From contig JAPFFF010000006.1 in assembly GCA_039105265.1 (NCBI GenBank), forward strand, positions 5,518,001 to 5,582,000: a stretch of DNA of 64,000 nt, given 5' to 3'. The notes under the pieces were generated by a model. The model had not been told where the DNA came from. It did no database searches and was given only the letters and a program-made list of their open reading frames with translations. Source of the stretch: Tritrichomonas musculus (lineage: Eukaryota > Parabasalia > Tritrichomonadida > Tritrichomonadidae). A program made the position numbers and the translations under genes. Each line of letters starts with the position of its first letter. Position 1 is the stretch's first letter. Positions 1 to 10,497 of this stretch are shown in pieces.

Positions 1-310
1 TTTTGAGCACTTTGGGGAATTGGGATAATTCGTGCACTTTGGGGAATTGGGATACTTTGGGCACTTTGGGGAATTGGGATACTTTGGGCATTTTGAGCAC
101 TTTGGGGAATTGGGATACTTTGGGCACTTTGGGGAATTGGGATACTTTGGGCACTTTGGGGAATTGGGATACTTTGGGCACTTTGGGGAATTGGGATACT
201 TTGGGCACTTTGGGGAATTGGGATACTTTGGGCACTTTGGGGAATTGGGATACTTTGGGCACTTTGGGGAATTGGGATAATTCGTGCACTTTGGAGAATT
301 GAGATAATTC
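1..310. repeat. 27-bp tandem repeat
   Basis: About eleven near-identical copies of a 27-bp unit (CACTTTGGGGAATTGGGATA plus CTTTGGG). It lies in frame inside the ATPase-like gene and encodes QSIPIPQSA on the minus strand. The two plus-strand open frames across it are only antisense readings of the same repeat. Confidence 0.95.
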
Positions 311-3300
311 GTGCAATTTGAGCATTTTGATCACTTTGGTTACTTCGGGTACTTTGGGTATTTTGGATATTTTGATCACTTTGGTTACTTCGGGTACTTT
401 GGGTATTTTGAGCATTTTGATCACTTTGGTTACTTCGGGTACTTTGGGTATTTTGGATATTTTGATCACTTTGGTTACTTCGGGTACTTTGGATATTTTG
501 GATATTTTGATCACTTTGGTTACTTCGGGTACTTTGGATATTTTGGGTATTTTGATCACTTTGGTTACTTCGGGTACTTCGGGCATTTTGAGCATTTTGA
601 TCACTTTGGTTACTTCGGGTACTTTGAGTATTTTGGGTATTTTGGATATTTTGATCACTTTGGTTACTTCGGGTACTTTGGATATTTTGGATATTTTGAT
701 CACTTTGGTTACTTCGGGTACTTTGGATATTTTGGGTATTTTGATCACTTTGGTTACTTCGGGTACTTTGGATATTTTGGATATTTTGATCACTTTGGTT
801 ACTTCGGGTACTTCGGGCATTTTGAGCATTTTGATCACTTTGGTTACTTCGGGTACTTTGAGTATTTTGGGTATTTTGGATATTTTGATCACTTTGGTTA
901 CTTCGGGTACTTTGGATATTTTGGATATTTTGATCACTTTGGTTACTTCGGGTACTTTGGATATTTTGGGTATTTTGATCACTTTGGTTACTTCGGGTAC
1001 TTCGGGCATTTTGGATATTTTGATCACTTTGGTTACTTCGAATACTTCGGGTATTTTGGGTATTTTGGATATTTTGATCACTTTGGTTACTTCGGATACT
1101 TCGGGCATTTTGGATATTTTGATCACTTTGGTTACTTCGGGTACTTTGGATATTTTGGGTATTTTGAGCATTTTGATCACTTTGGTTACTTCGGATACTT
1201 CGGGTATTTTGGGTATTTTGAGCATTTTGGATATTTTGATCACTTTGGTTACTTCGGGTATTTTGGGCGTTTGATATTACTTGGCTTCTTTGAATATCTT
1301 GAATAATTGGATAACTCAGAATATTTTGATTACTTGCACTATTTTGAACACTTTCTCCAGCTTGAATACTTGACATATCTTGGGTACTTTGAATATTTGC
1401 GTTACTCAGAATATTTTGAATGTTTTGGTTGTTTTGAATATTTGACCTATTACCAACACATGTTCCTGCATTGAAACTATAAGAATTTGTATTCTGGCCA
1501 AAATAAGGACCGTTCATGAGAAGACTTTGCTGATTGCTAAGATCATCATAGTCGCTTATGCCATTATAATAATTGGTGCTGCTGTTGTCAAATCTACTCG
1601 GATTAATGACAGAATCATAAAGACTTTTTGGCTGGCCAGTCATCAAACTACATATGTCTTCGGTTTGCTCAATCGATTGATTTTCTTCACTGTCGTCTCC
1701 TTCATTGGAATAGTCATCATTATTGCTATCATTCCTAGAAAAATCACTGGGAAGATCAACATAATGAACATATTGCCTTTTAATATTGTCGTTACTTTGA
1801 ACATCATTAGAATCATCTTCATAAGCATTTCTAGTGCCTTCATTTTGCGTGATACTACCATCTTCTTCATTAGAATATTCATTATTAGTATGAAAAGAAG
1901 CTGGACTGCTTTCATCGATTGTATCATTTTCATTATCACTTCGATAGCCAATAGAAACATTGCCTTGCCGGTTTACATTAATTGCAGTGTTGTTGTTGTC
2001 ATTATTAACGCCATCAAAATCATCGCTTCCATTCAAAGAAATGATTATTTCAATAATATTTTCATTTGCACATAAAGAATAAAACTCACTAACATTAGGA
2101 TTCACCATTAAAGTATTCTTGACCAATTCTCCATTTCCATAAGAATACCTTTGAAATACTGCGATTATATAAGAATGGTTGCATGTATTTAAATTCAATG
2201 ATTTAAACAGAACGTAAAACTCATTGTTCGCAGATCTAACTAACAAAATATTAAAGCTATTTCGCATAATTGCAGTCAGTCCCAAAAACAATAAATGCAA
2301 AACATTTATCGGACTAGTAGGATTATTAATAGGAAAATATTTATCACATATAAATTGGTTTATCATGTTCTCAATTTTCCCTCTTTCGTAATTTTTAATA
2401 AACGAATTCGCAATAAATTCAATATGATTTCTTTTTCGCGCCAAAATTTCACAAATAATTCTCACTAAAGCTTCATTGGCGTCATTATTAGTAACTTTCA
2501 ATTTAAACTCAACATCGGATAATTGGCTAGAATTATCATTGGCAATTGTTAAAATTCCAGAGTGAAAAAGTGACACATAAATAGAAGTATTATCAAAAAT
2601 TTGAAAAGAAAAAAAGTTCATTTGCCACGGCAAAATTGCTGTGATAACTTTTCCTTGTATCAAATCAATCAAATCAGATTTGAAATCAGAAGAACTAAAC
2701 AAAATTATTTCTCTCAAGTAATCATCATTTATTTTTGGAAACCAGAAAACTAAATTTGATGTTGAATCAATAAATTGAGAAATTGAATAAGGATTGAAAA
2801 CTTCAACTTTTTGAGAGAAACCTACCCTATAACCGCCATACCAATATCTCAAAAAATCAATTGTTACGTCATCAGAAAAATTGTGAATTATTTTTTCCAT
2901 TTCATTTTCAGTAAAACCGAAACAATTCAAATATTTGTTTGAATGCATTGAAAAAACGCTGATATTAACTTTTTCTAATAATTCAAACGAACAAGGAATG
3001 TCCATAACTCCAGTAATGAGTACTCTAAACAAGTACTGTTCGTTGAATGTTTTCAAGATGAAACTAGTGATAAAATATTTGACACTTTCGCAATGACGGT
3101 TATTTCTGAAATTAAAAAATAATCGATAAATTTTGTCAAAATCATCTAGGATTAAAATTGTCCTTTTATCGCCAATTATTTTATTTAGAAAAATACAAAG
3201 ACTTTGAATCGATATAACAGCTATCATATCATCCATTTCATATGAAATTAGGTCAATAAAGCTTTTTTCTGAATCATCAATTTTGTCAGACTTTTTTAAT

Positions 3301-3743
3301 CGATCTTTAAATGTTAAATAAACCTGCCATATTTTATATTTAATCTGTTTGATAACGGTTATTGGATCGTCATTCATAAGATCAGAAAAACTCAGAAAAA
3401 TAACTGGAAATTGGCCTTGAAGTTTCATAATCTCATGACATTTTGAAATTTCAAGATTTTCAAAGAGATTTCGCGTGTTATAATAACGATCAGAGAAAAA
3501 ATAATCAACACAGGACATACATAAAGTTTTCCCAAAGCAACGCGGACGAGCAAATAATGATATGAAATCTGATGAATACCACCACTCTTGAATAAATAAG
3601 GTTTTATCAATATAATAATAATTTGTAACAATTTCTTTGAAGTCATTTCTTCCTTGAGGAAACATAATTCGAGTTTTTGGTAAAAACATTTTGGAATTGT
3701 TGATTCGATATGAAATGATATTTTTTCTCTGATTATTTATCAT
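1..3743 (-). CDS. AAA-ATPase-like (PF09820-type) protein with Q/N/S-rich repeat tail; 3' end outside window
   Basis: The frame is open from an ATG at 3743 to the window edge (at least 1247 codons), so the protein is partial at its C-terminus. The N-terminal ~550 residues look like the AAA-ATPase-like family that is often joined to a PD-(D/E)XK nuclease. Visible motifs are a P-loop ARPRCFGKTL near residue 65, a Walker-B-like strand ILILDDFDK near residue 200, and the family signature WYGGYR followed by VFNPYSI near residue 303. The stretch around residues 400-550 is where the nuclease domain would lie, but I see no clear catalytic D-ExK set. After an acidic, Asn-rich linker the tail becomes tripeptides of the type Q-N-I, Q-S-T, R-S-N and Q-S-D, then a nine-residue unit QSIPIPQSA. 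In related bacterial and protist families the function is unclear. The assignment rests on motifs only. No TCA-type initiator was seen upstream. Confidence 0.72.
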   Translation of the reverse strand, partial: MINNQRKNIISYRINNSKMFLPKTRIMFPQGRNDFKEIVTNYYYIDKTLFIQEWWYSSDFISLFARPRCFGKTLCMSCVDYFFSDRYYNTRNLFENLEISKCHEIMKLQGQFPVIFLSFSDLMNDDPITVIKQIKYKIWQVYLTFKDRLKKSDKIDDSEKSFIDLISYEMDDMIAVISIQSLCIFLNKIIGDKRTILILDDFDKIYRLFFNFRNNRHCESVKYFITSFILKTFNEQYLFRVLITGVMDIPCSFELLEKVNISVFSMHSNKYLNCFGFTENEMEKIIHNFSDDVTIDFLRYWYGGYRVGFSQKVEVFNPYSISQFIDSTSNLVFWFPKINDDYLREIILFSSSDFKSDLIDLIQGKVITAILPWQMNFFSFQIFDNTSIYVSLFHSGILTIANDNSSQLSDVEFKLKVTNNDANEALVRIICEILARKRNHIEFIANSFIKNYERGKIENMINQFICDKYFPINNPTSPINVLHLLFLGLTAIMRNSFNILLVRSANNEFYVLFKSLNLNTCNHSYIIAVFQRYSYGNGELVKNTLMVNPNVSEFYSLCANENIIEIIISLNGSDDFDGVNNDNNNTAINVNRQGNVSIGYRSDNENDTIDESSPASFHTNNEYSNEEDGSITQNEGTRNAYEDDSNDVQSNDNIKRQYVHYVDLPSDFSRNDSNNDDYSNEGDDSEENQSIEQTEDICSLMTGQPKSLYDSVINPSRFDNSSTNYYNGISDYDDLSNQQSLLMNGPYFGQNTNSYSFNAGTCVGNRSNIQNNQNIQNILSNANIQSTQDMSSIQAGESVQNSASNQNILSYPIIQDIQRSQVISNAQNTRSNQSDQNIQNAQNTQNTRSIRSNQSDQNAQNTQNIQSTRSNQSDQNIQNARSIRSNQSDQNIQNTQNTRSIRSNQSDQNIQNARSTRSNQSDQNTQNIQSTRSNQSDQNIQNIQSTRSNQSDQNIQNTQNTQSTRSNQSDQNAQNARSTRSNQSDQNIQNIQSTRSNQSDQNTQNIQSTRSNQSDQNIQNIQSTRSNQSDQNIQNTQNTQSTRSNQSDQNAQNARSTRSNQSDQNTQNIQSTRSNQSDQNIQNIQSTRSNQSDQNIQNTQSTRSNQSDQNAQNTQSTRSNQSDQNIQNTQSTRSNQSDQNAQIARIISILQSARIIPIPQSAQSIPIPQSAQSIPIPQSAQSIPIPQSAQSIPIPQSAQSIPIPQSAQSIPIPQSAQNAQSIPIPQSAQSIPIPQSARIIPIPQSAQ
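311..1275. repeat. Nested 9-bp repeat array with higher-order copies
   Basis: The array is built from a few 9-bp words such as TATTTTGGA, TATTTTGAT, CACTTTGGT and TACTTCGGG, grouped into 45-63-bp blocks. A larger duplication with a 234-bp period (26 words) is visible, for example GGGCATTTTGAGC at 581 and again at 815. All periods are multiples of 3, so the minus-strand frame stays open and gives Q/N/S tripeptides. From 1275 to about 1430 the same pattern continues in degenerate form. Confidence 0.93.
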
Positions 3744-4425
3744 TTTATTTTTAAATTAATAATATTTATATTTTCTTTAACTATATTAAAACACAAATAG
3801 TTAAATATATTTATAATATATTGGTTATTTTTAGAGATATAAAAAAAGTATTTTTTGAATAATTGGCTAAGTATTGAACTGTAGTTTATTTCTATTCAAT
3901 TTTGACCGTCATTATTTTGGCAAAATATTGTTAATTATATAACAAATAGGTGATAAAAATACAATTAATAAAATACAAAGCAAATTAAATTTATTTAATA
4001 AAATATACAAGATAGTTGGCTTTAAAAAATTTTTTTGTTTTTTCAATCAATTCAAAATAATATTAAAGCCAATACTTATACGTTAATACCAGATATATTC
4101 AACATTATTACATAAAATGTACCAAAAGATTTTGGAAAAAAATTTTCTAATACAAGGTACACGAATTAAATTGACACTAATAGTCAATAAGAGTTAAACT
4201 TATCAAGTATCTATAAACAAAAATACCAAAATCTCAACATTTTGTTCATTTATTTAGTGCATTAATAATATCGATAAACCCAATTGAATATTTTGACATA
4301 AAAAATGACAATTCTTTTGATTGAACACCAGTATTTTAGTACATAATTAATTACCAGAACATACTACTTAAATTAATTCCTATTTTAAATAAATAAAGTG
4401 TATAAATAAAATATATATATTTTAT
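3744..4425. other. AT-rich intergenic DNA
   Basis: About 680 bp between two minus-strand genes. No open frame, tRNA or clear repeat was seen. It must hold the promoter of the ATPase-like gene and the 3' end of the peroxidase gene. Confidence 0.6.
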
Positions 4426-4959
4426 TTATGAAGATTGCAAAGCTGCTTCAATTGCTTCCAAAACTTCTTTGTCATCTGGATCAGTAGATGTTTCAAATCT
4501 ATTGATAACTTTTCCTGTTTTTGATATTAAAAATTTGTTAAAATTCCATGATATTTTGCCAGAATATTTAGGATTGGTTTTAGGAGATGTTAAAAACTTG
4601 TATAATGGATGTTTCTCAGTTCCTTTGCATACAATCTTTGCAAAAAGTGGAAAATCAACACCATAAGTCAATGAACAAGATTCTGCAATTTCATTATTAT
4701 TTCTTGGTTCTTGAGAAAAAAAGTCATTTGTTGGAAATCCTAGAATAACAAATCCTTGGTCTTTGTACTTCTTGTATACATTTTCTAAATTTTTCAATTG
4801 ATAAGTATATCCACACTTACCTGCAATATTAACAATTAATAAAACATGTCCTTTGTATTGTTCCAATTTGGTTTTCTCCCCTTTAATTGTTTCAACTTCT
4901 ATATCATATAAGTTTTCAGGAACGTTCGTATCCTCTGGTTCTGAACAACAAACTCCCAT
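4426..4959 (-). CDS. Glutathione peroxidase family protein (thioredoxin-type peroxidase)
   Basis: 177 residues, the usual length for a non-selenium GPx. It reduces hydrogen or lipid peroxides. The peroxidatic cysteine is C49 in NIAGKCGYT. Q83 lies in FFSQEP, and W138-N139 in ISWNFNKF complete the catalytic tetrad. C95 (ESCSLTYGVDF) sits where thioredoxin-dependent GPx enzymes carry the resolving cysteine, so thioredoxin is the more likely reductant. The usual FPCNQF is FPTNDF here. The N-terminus MGVCC resembles a myristoylation plus palmitoylation signal, which would put the enzyme at a membrane; this is inference. The ATG at 4959 gives the standard N-terminus. Confidence 0.93.
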   Translation of the reverse strand: MGVCCSEPEDTNVPENLYDIEVETIKGEKTKLEQYKGHVLLIVNIAGKCGYTYQLKNLENVYKKYKDQGFVILGFPTNDFFSQEPRNNNEIAESCSLTYGVDFPLFAKIVCKGTEKHPLYKFLTSPKTNPKYSGKISWNFNKFLISKTGKVINRFETSTDPDDKEVLEAIEAALQSS

Positions 4960-5834
4960 ATTTAAAAATGTTATAAATATTTTATGTTTATGGACAAATT
5001 TGATAATATCGGAGAATTTTATGTAGATTATTTATTCAAATCGTCTCAATTTATTTCAATAAAAAAAGATAATTTTTGAATAAAACCGATAATGAATTGT
5101 GAATTATTATGGAAAATTGAATAATCTATTTGAAATAAATTCAAAAAAACTCTTTCATTCTGGGTAAGATAATTTATCGTTTAAAAAGTTTTTTTATCAT
5201 ACATCACCATTTTTATTTCATAACGCATGAAAATCTATTTTCTTTGTTTACAGAATCAATTTTTTGGTTTTTGAATAATTTTACAAATTTTACATTATCC
5301 TAATATTTTAAATAAAGCTGATATAATTTTTAGATATACAGAATAAATAATATTAAGCCCATATTACGAAACAAAAAAAATTACAAGACATAGATATTGG
5401 AATGAAAAAAAAGTAAATCTCAATAATTATTGATTATTATAATTTTAAATGACAATAAAGCAACACAAAAAAGATTTAAATAGCAAAATATACCAAAAAC
5501 ATAATAAAAATATTTATCAAATATACAAAATCAAATTAAATATTATTAATTATGGCTCATGCAATTATATTAAACCCAAAAGGATAAAATAATTTTTAAA
5601 TCATATGAAACAATATCAATATAAAAATTCATATTTTGATATTTTCAACAAAAGTTTTTAAAATATCAAAAAGAAAACTATTTAACACTTTATAGAGCAA
5701 CATATTTCAATGTTTTAGATCAAAATTTGTATATTTATCTCACTCAAATACTAAAAACAAAAACAAAATAATATAAAAATGTAAACTTCAGAAAAACAAA
5801 CTTTTTGATAAGAAGAATCAAATTAAATAAAATT
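4960..5834. other. AT-rich intergenic DNA
   Basis: About 870 bp, mostly A/T with homopolymer runs. No gene or structured repeat was seen before the 123-bp hairpin element at 5835. Confidence 0.6.
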
Positions 5835-5957
5835 ATCTAGGTATCACTTTTTGAGTTTTGTAAAATACTCAAAAAGTTTTAAAACAGATAATTAAACATA
5901 CATTGAAGTAGCTTTTTGAAGGCTACGCCTTTCAAAAAGCTACTTCATTTATTTTTT
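5835..5957 (+). repeat. 123-bp double-hairpin element, copy 1
   Basis: Runs from ATCTAGGTATCAC to TTCATTTATTTTTT. It holds two stem-loops: CTTTTTGAG/CTCAAAAAG, bracketed by AATTATCT/AGATAATT, and a longer stem of about 18 bp that starts TGAAGTAGC and ends GCTACTTCA. Copies of exactly the same length lie at 10375-10497 and 34925-35047 and differ at only a few bases. It has no coding capacity. Confidence 0.88.
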
Positions 5958-5987
5958 AAATATATAAAACTATGACTTGATTGCTTA

Positions 5988-7800
5988 ATTAATAATCGTA
6001 ATTTTTCCTTTGGACTTTAACTTTCTCATCATTTGCAATTTTGAGGCAGTAAACGTAAATAGCGCCCTCGCAGTTGTCTCCATCCTTACACATCATTTCT
6101 GCCTGGATAGAAATTTTTCCACTTGGCAAAGATCCTTTGCTTCTTCACTCACGATTCCCTCGTGATCGTCGTGTCCCACCACAGCTCCATCGAACAAAAA
6201 CTTAACGTTTTTCATGTGTCAATCATTTCCGCCCGTGTAGACGAAGGTAGCCTCGACTGCTCCATCGAGAGGAAATTCAACGGACACCCACTTGTCACTT
6301 TTCAGATCACCACTTTTCCACTGAACAATTGTTCCCAATTGAAAGCCAGCGTCAACGACTGCCATATATTTGAGGACTTCTTTCTGGTGGACGGCGTAAT
6401 TTGACAAAAACCTAGGCCAATTTTTCACCTCATTTTGTGTCCAACCGATTTCAGCAACGGCCAAAATACGAGGGAACAACTTCCATTCAAGGTCCTCCCT
6501 TTCCCACACATACTCAGTCCACGAGTTTCCTTGCATGCCGATTATGTACATGTGATACTGCTCGTCAAGTCCGCTTGTTGTATTGTAGCTGTAGATGTTG
6601 TAGGCCATGTCGAGTCCTTGTATGTACTCGTAGGGCTCGAGTGCCGCGAACTGGTAAAAATCTAAGTACAAATAAGTGTCAGGCGTCATCACAACATCGT
6701 CCTAATTTGGCGGCTTTAAGGCCACCACTCACGCCCTGCCAAGACATGACAACAGTTGAGTCAGGGAAGGGCAGGGCACCGTGCAAGATCTCATCCCAGC
6801 CAATCATTCTTCTCTTTGCTTTCGAGGCACTTCTTCCAGCGTGAACGGGGACAGTCATCACCGCCACAATGAATGAAGACGCTGTCAAAGATCTCCAAGA
6901 CATCGTCCAATATCTTCTCTAGAAATTCAATGACTTGATCGTTTCCCGAACCCCAGTAACAACGCGTTTTAAACGGTCCCCCTGTGCATGAGTACTGTGG
7001 ATAGCCGGAGAGAAGTGAAAGGGCATGGCCTGGCATCTAAATTTCTGGTATGATTTTGACAAACCGTTTTTTGCCATATTCAATTATTTCTTTGATTTCA
7101 CCTTCAGAATATTAGAAGGGTACGTATTGAATTCCGTCCAATATATTACGATCCCACATCACTGGAGATGCATCGCGTTTAGAACCATACAAGGCGAGAT
7201 TGGGAAAGTTGGGAAGCTCTAACCGCCAACCTTGATCTTCGGTGATGTGAAAATGAAGAACGTTAAGCTTGAAATGTGACATGTAGTCAATGATCGATTT
7301 GATGGTAGTAACATCGAAAAAGTGGCGATACCTCGCCATTGGAATCGTGGGTAATCCTCAATGGTGACACATGGTGCTTGCCATGATATTGAAGGATCTG
7401 TAATGGTTTTGTTAGAGTAGATTTGTGGAGGTAGAATTTGAAGAATCGTTTGCATTGCATCGAATAATAGCTCCTTGGTGTTGGCACTGATTTGAATTAA
7501 ATCGGAATCCATATTAATTTGATATTTATCATCAACACTTCCCGAAAGTTGGATACCAAGTTTAACTTTGGCTGATTCTACAACTTCAAAGCGAATACCA
7601 GTGGGCGTATAAATGGCATCTGAGAAAAATTCGGCAATCTCTTTGGCATAACTTGAAATGGCAGGATCATATCCAATATGCATGCCTTTTGTAATTGTCC
7701 AGAATTTGCCTGATACTTCTGATGTATGATATTGCCTTGGAACAATATTTATTAAGCTGAGTGAAAGGTAAGAAAGTAGTAAAAGAATTTATTAAATCTC
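5988..7800 (-). pseudogene. Decayed GH20 beta-N-acetylhexosaminidase
   Basis: The reading frame is split into at least five pieces by frameshifts and stops. In order along the minus strand they are: a hydrophobic signal-like start (LLLLSYLSLSLINIV, near 7770); the GH20 N-domain (7683-7340, ending VTIEDYPRFQWRG); the start of the TIM barrel (7339-7112, with NVLHFHITEDQGWRLE); the active-site segment (7036-6791); a barrel segment with MQGNSWTEYVW (6692-6420); and a C-terminal beta domain. The catalytic Asp-Glu pair, normally HxGGDE, reads HCGGDD here. No intact ATG precedes the signal segment. In life it would have been a secreted or lysosomal enzyme removing terminal GlcNAc/GalNAc. Its GC content is above that of the flanks, typical of old coding DNA in this window. 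Confidence 0.88.
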
Positions 7801-8640
7801 TTCACAAAAAGTTTCTTTTTTGAAAAATTTGAAAACATTTTATTTGAAATTAAACTAATTTTTTCAAAGATAAATAAAACCCCCACCAAAACCGTTTACA
7901 ATTTTTATCGGGAGAATAAAAGTTTTTATTTATATGGAATCCCATCATTTTATTGATATTTTTCATTAACAAACTTATAATAAATATTTACAAAGCTTCT
8001 ATATTTATATAAAGTTTTATTCTAATCGAAAATATTTATGGAATATTAGCGATATAAATGATACACGATTTATTTTTTTTTTTTCTGATAAAGCATAATT
8101 AAATTGTTAGATAAATAAGACCCATAATTTTTTACAAGGTCAACTTAAATATGTATGAAGTTACGTGATGATGATTTTTTTTATTTCTATTTTTTAATCA
8201 ATGTGTGTATTATTTTCTCATCTAAATAAGATTTATACCCAACTATAAATTAGATGGGTTATTTTTTTTACAAAATGAAGCTTTTATTGTTGCATATTTA
8301 CATAAATAGATAATTCATAGATTTTGAACCATTTTTTTTCAAATAAACTAATAATCTTTGTAAAGAAATTATTTTTTGCCATTTTTTATAAATAAATAAT
8401 GAAAAAAAAAAATCAAATATCAAAAATATAGTTTTATAAATAACGTATTTTTATACGTTACATGTTTTTTATTTTCACTTAAATTTCGATTAAATATAAT
8501 AATTGATATATTAATAATATCATAATAAACCATAATATATATTATAAACCATATATTGATAATAATAATAATCATATAAAATATAAATATTAAGATATTA
8601 ATCTTTTAAAAATAATTAATTTTAACGTATTTATATAGAA
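7801..8640. other. AT-rich intergenic DNA
   Basis: About 840 bp with very low GC and poly-T runs. No coding or RNA signal was found. The last ~200 bp share short words with the tandem repeat that follows. Confidence 0.55.
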
Positions 8641-9800
8641 TATTGAGACTTCGCGTGGTCAAAAACGTGTTTTTTTGAATATAAAAACGTATTTTTGCTC
8701 GTTATTTTCTAAGGTAACGTATTTTAAAATAACGATTTTTTTAAAATTATATATTTTAGAGACACTTCAATTATTTTTTTTGAAGCAGATTAAAACTAAT
8801 AAATATTATATAATCTTATATAAAGTCATATATAAATAAATATTATTATATTGTTCACTAAATATTAGGATATTCCTTTTTCAAAAATGTCAAATAATAA
8901 CGTATTTACATAGAATAGACAACTTCGTGGATTAAGGTGGCCGTTAATTAAGTTATCAGAAACTTCCTTGATTTCTTTCAAACTTTCTTATCTACTCTCA
9001 AACTTCCTAAAGATTTTAACTTTCTTATCCTCTTTCAAACTTCCAAAAGATAACTTAATTAATAGGTCTCAAATGCTCTCAAAAAGTTATAAACAATAAA
9101 AATGATTTTTTCTTTAGCAAAACTTCAAAACAAAACTAAGACAATATCAGTTAAAAATAAAAATTAAAAAATCAAAATTCAAAAAGAATTTGAAAATAAT
9201 TGAATAAAAAAGTTATTAATTGAATAAAAATTTTTTTATTCTCTTCAAATTTTTTATTATCAAAAAGTTTATCTTAAGGAACTTTGTGAGAAAACAAGAA
9301 AGTTTAAGAAAAGATAATATAGTTTCAAAAGAAAAAAGGAAGTTTGAGAGAAGATAATAAAGTTTATGAGGAATCAAGAAAGTTTCTGATAACTTAATTA
9401 ACGGCCACCTTAATCCACGAAGTTGTCTAATATTGAGACCTCGCGTGGTCAAAAACGTGTTTTTTTGAATATAAAAACGTATTTTGGCTCGTTATTTTTT
9501 AAAATAACGAATATTATAATAACGAATTTTTTAAAATGGGCAATTTTTGGAAATCCTTTAATTATTTTTTTTGAAGAAGATTAAAACTAATAAATATTAT
9601 AATAATCTTATATAAAGTCATATATAAATAAATATTATTATATTATTCAGTAAATATTAGGATATTCATTTTTCAAAAATGTCAAATTATAACGTATTCA
9701 CATAGAATATTGAGACCTCGCGTGGTCAAAAACGTGTTTTTTTGAATATAAAAACGTATTTTTGTACGTTATTATAAATAAAAAATAACGAATTTCTGTA
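8640..9800. repeat. ~275-bp tandem repeat, about 2.3 units
   Basis: Unit starts at about 8642, 9434 and 9707 share GAGACCTCGCGTGGTC (GAGACTTCGC in the first) followed by AAAAACGTGTTTTTTTGAAT and an AT-rich body. Once the 515 bp added by the inserted TIR element are removed, the spacing is ~277 and 273 bp. The GC-rich core GACCtcgcgtGGTC is a short imperfect palindrome. The third unit is partial. No coding capacity. Confidence 0.85.
8917..9428. mobile_element. 512-bp non-autonomous TIR element (MITE-like)
   Basis: The first ~59 bp, starting AGACAACTTCGTGGATTAAG, are repeated inverted at the right end with only a few changes. The empty site can be read from the next tandem unit (CATAGAATATTGAG at about 9699): here it is AGAAT, element, AATATTGAG. 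This gives a 3-bp target duplication AAT, or AATA if the terminal A is not counted. The interior is AT-rich and has no transposase. The ORF reading across its right half is not a gene. Superfamily undetermined. Confidence 0.9.
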
Positions 9801-10374
9801 ACAATAAATCATCAATTTTATCATAAAAAAATAACTATTATTATTATAAAATTAAAAAATATTCATTCATGATTTTTTTAATAAGTATATAACGCATAAA
9901 AACCTCATGGCCATAAGCTTATATCGTATTAATAATAATAATAATAATTTTTTTTCGTTTTTCTTTCATTAGAAAGAAAATAATGATATGGATCACATAT
10001 ATAAATCAATCATGCAGGAGAGAACATTGATTTTTATGTTATGTAAAAAATAATAATATTTATCTTTTTATTCGTTCAGTAATTAAAGATGGTCCTAAAT
10101 TATATTTTATTCCACATTGGAATATATTTCCAAATTTATTATTAAAATATATTTTTTTCATAAAAACAAAAATGCAGGGGGTTTTAGATAAATTGAAAAT
10201 ATAGTTTTTATTGCAAATATTTTCAATTTTCAACAGCAAACTAAGCTTTTGTGTCCAGTGAACTGATTGCCATTTTTTGACTTTTTGATAAGAGTTGTCA
10301 CTTTTTTATGGACAAAAAACGAGTTTTTTTATCGTGTTTTTATTCAATTTTTTGGAAAAAAAAAAAAAAAAATT
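9801..10374. other. AT-rich intergenic DNA
   Basis: About 570 bp; no gene, RNA or clear repeat seen. It ends in a poly-A run directly before hairpin-element copy 2. Confidence 0.55.
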
Positions 10375-10497
10375 ATCTAGGTATCACTTTTTGAGTTTTG
10401 TAAAATACTCAAAAAGTTATAAAACAGATAATTAAACATAAATTGAAGTAGCTTTTTGAAGGCTTCGCCTTTCAAAAAGCTACTTCATTTATTTTTT
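10375..10497 (+). repeat. 123-bp double-hairpin element, copy 2
   Basis: Same length and layout as the element at 5835-5957. It differs at about three bases, including GGCTTCGCC in the loop of the long hairpin where copy 1 has GGCTACGCC. It follows a long A run. Confidence 0.88.

Noticed and set aside
311-1306. Long plus-strand frames rich in Tyr-Phe-Gly or Thr-Leu-Gly over the repeat region
   Set aside because: They are antisense readings of the repeat tail of the minus-strand ATPase-like gene, whose frame continues into conserved domains; the plus frames start at non-ATG codons.
1527-2075. Plus-strand frame of 182 codons, very hydrophobic
   Set aside because: It is the exact antisense of the Asn/Asp-rich linker of the minus-strand gene, in the same codon register.
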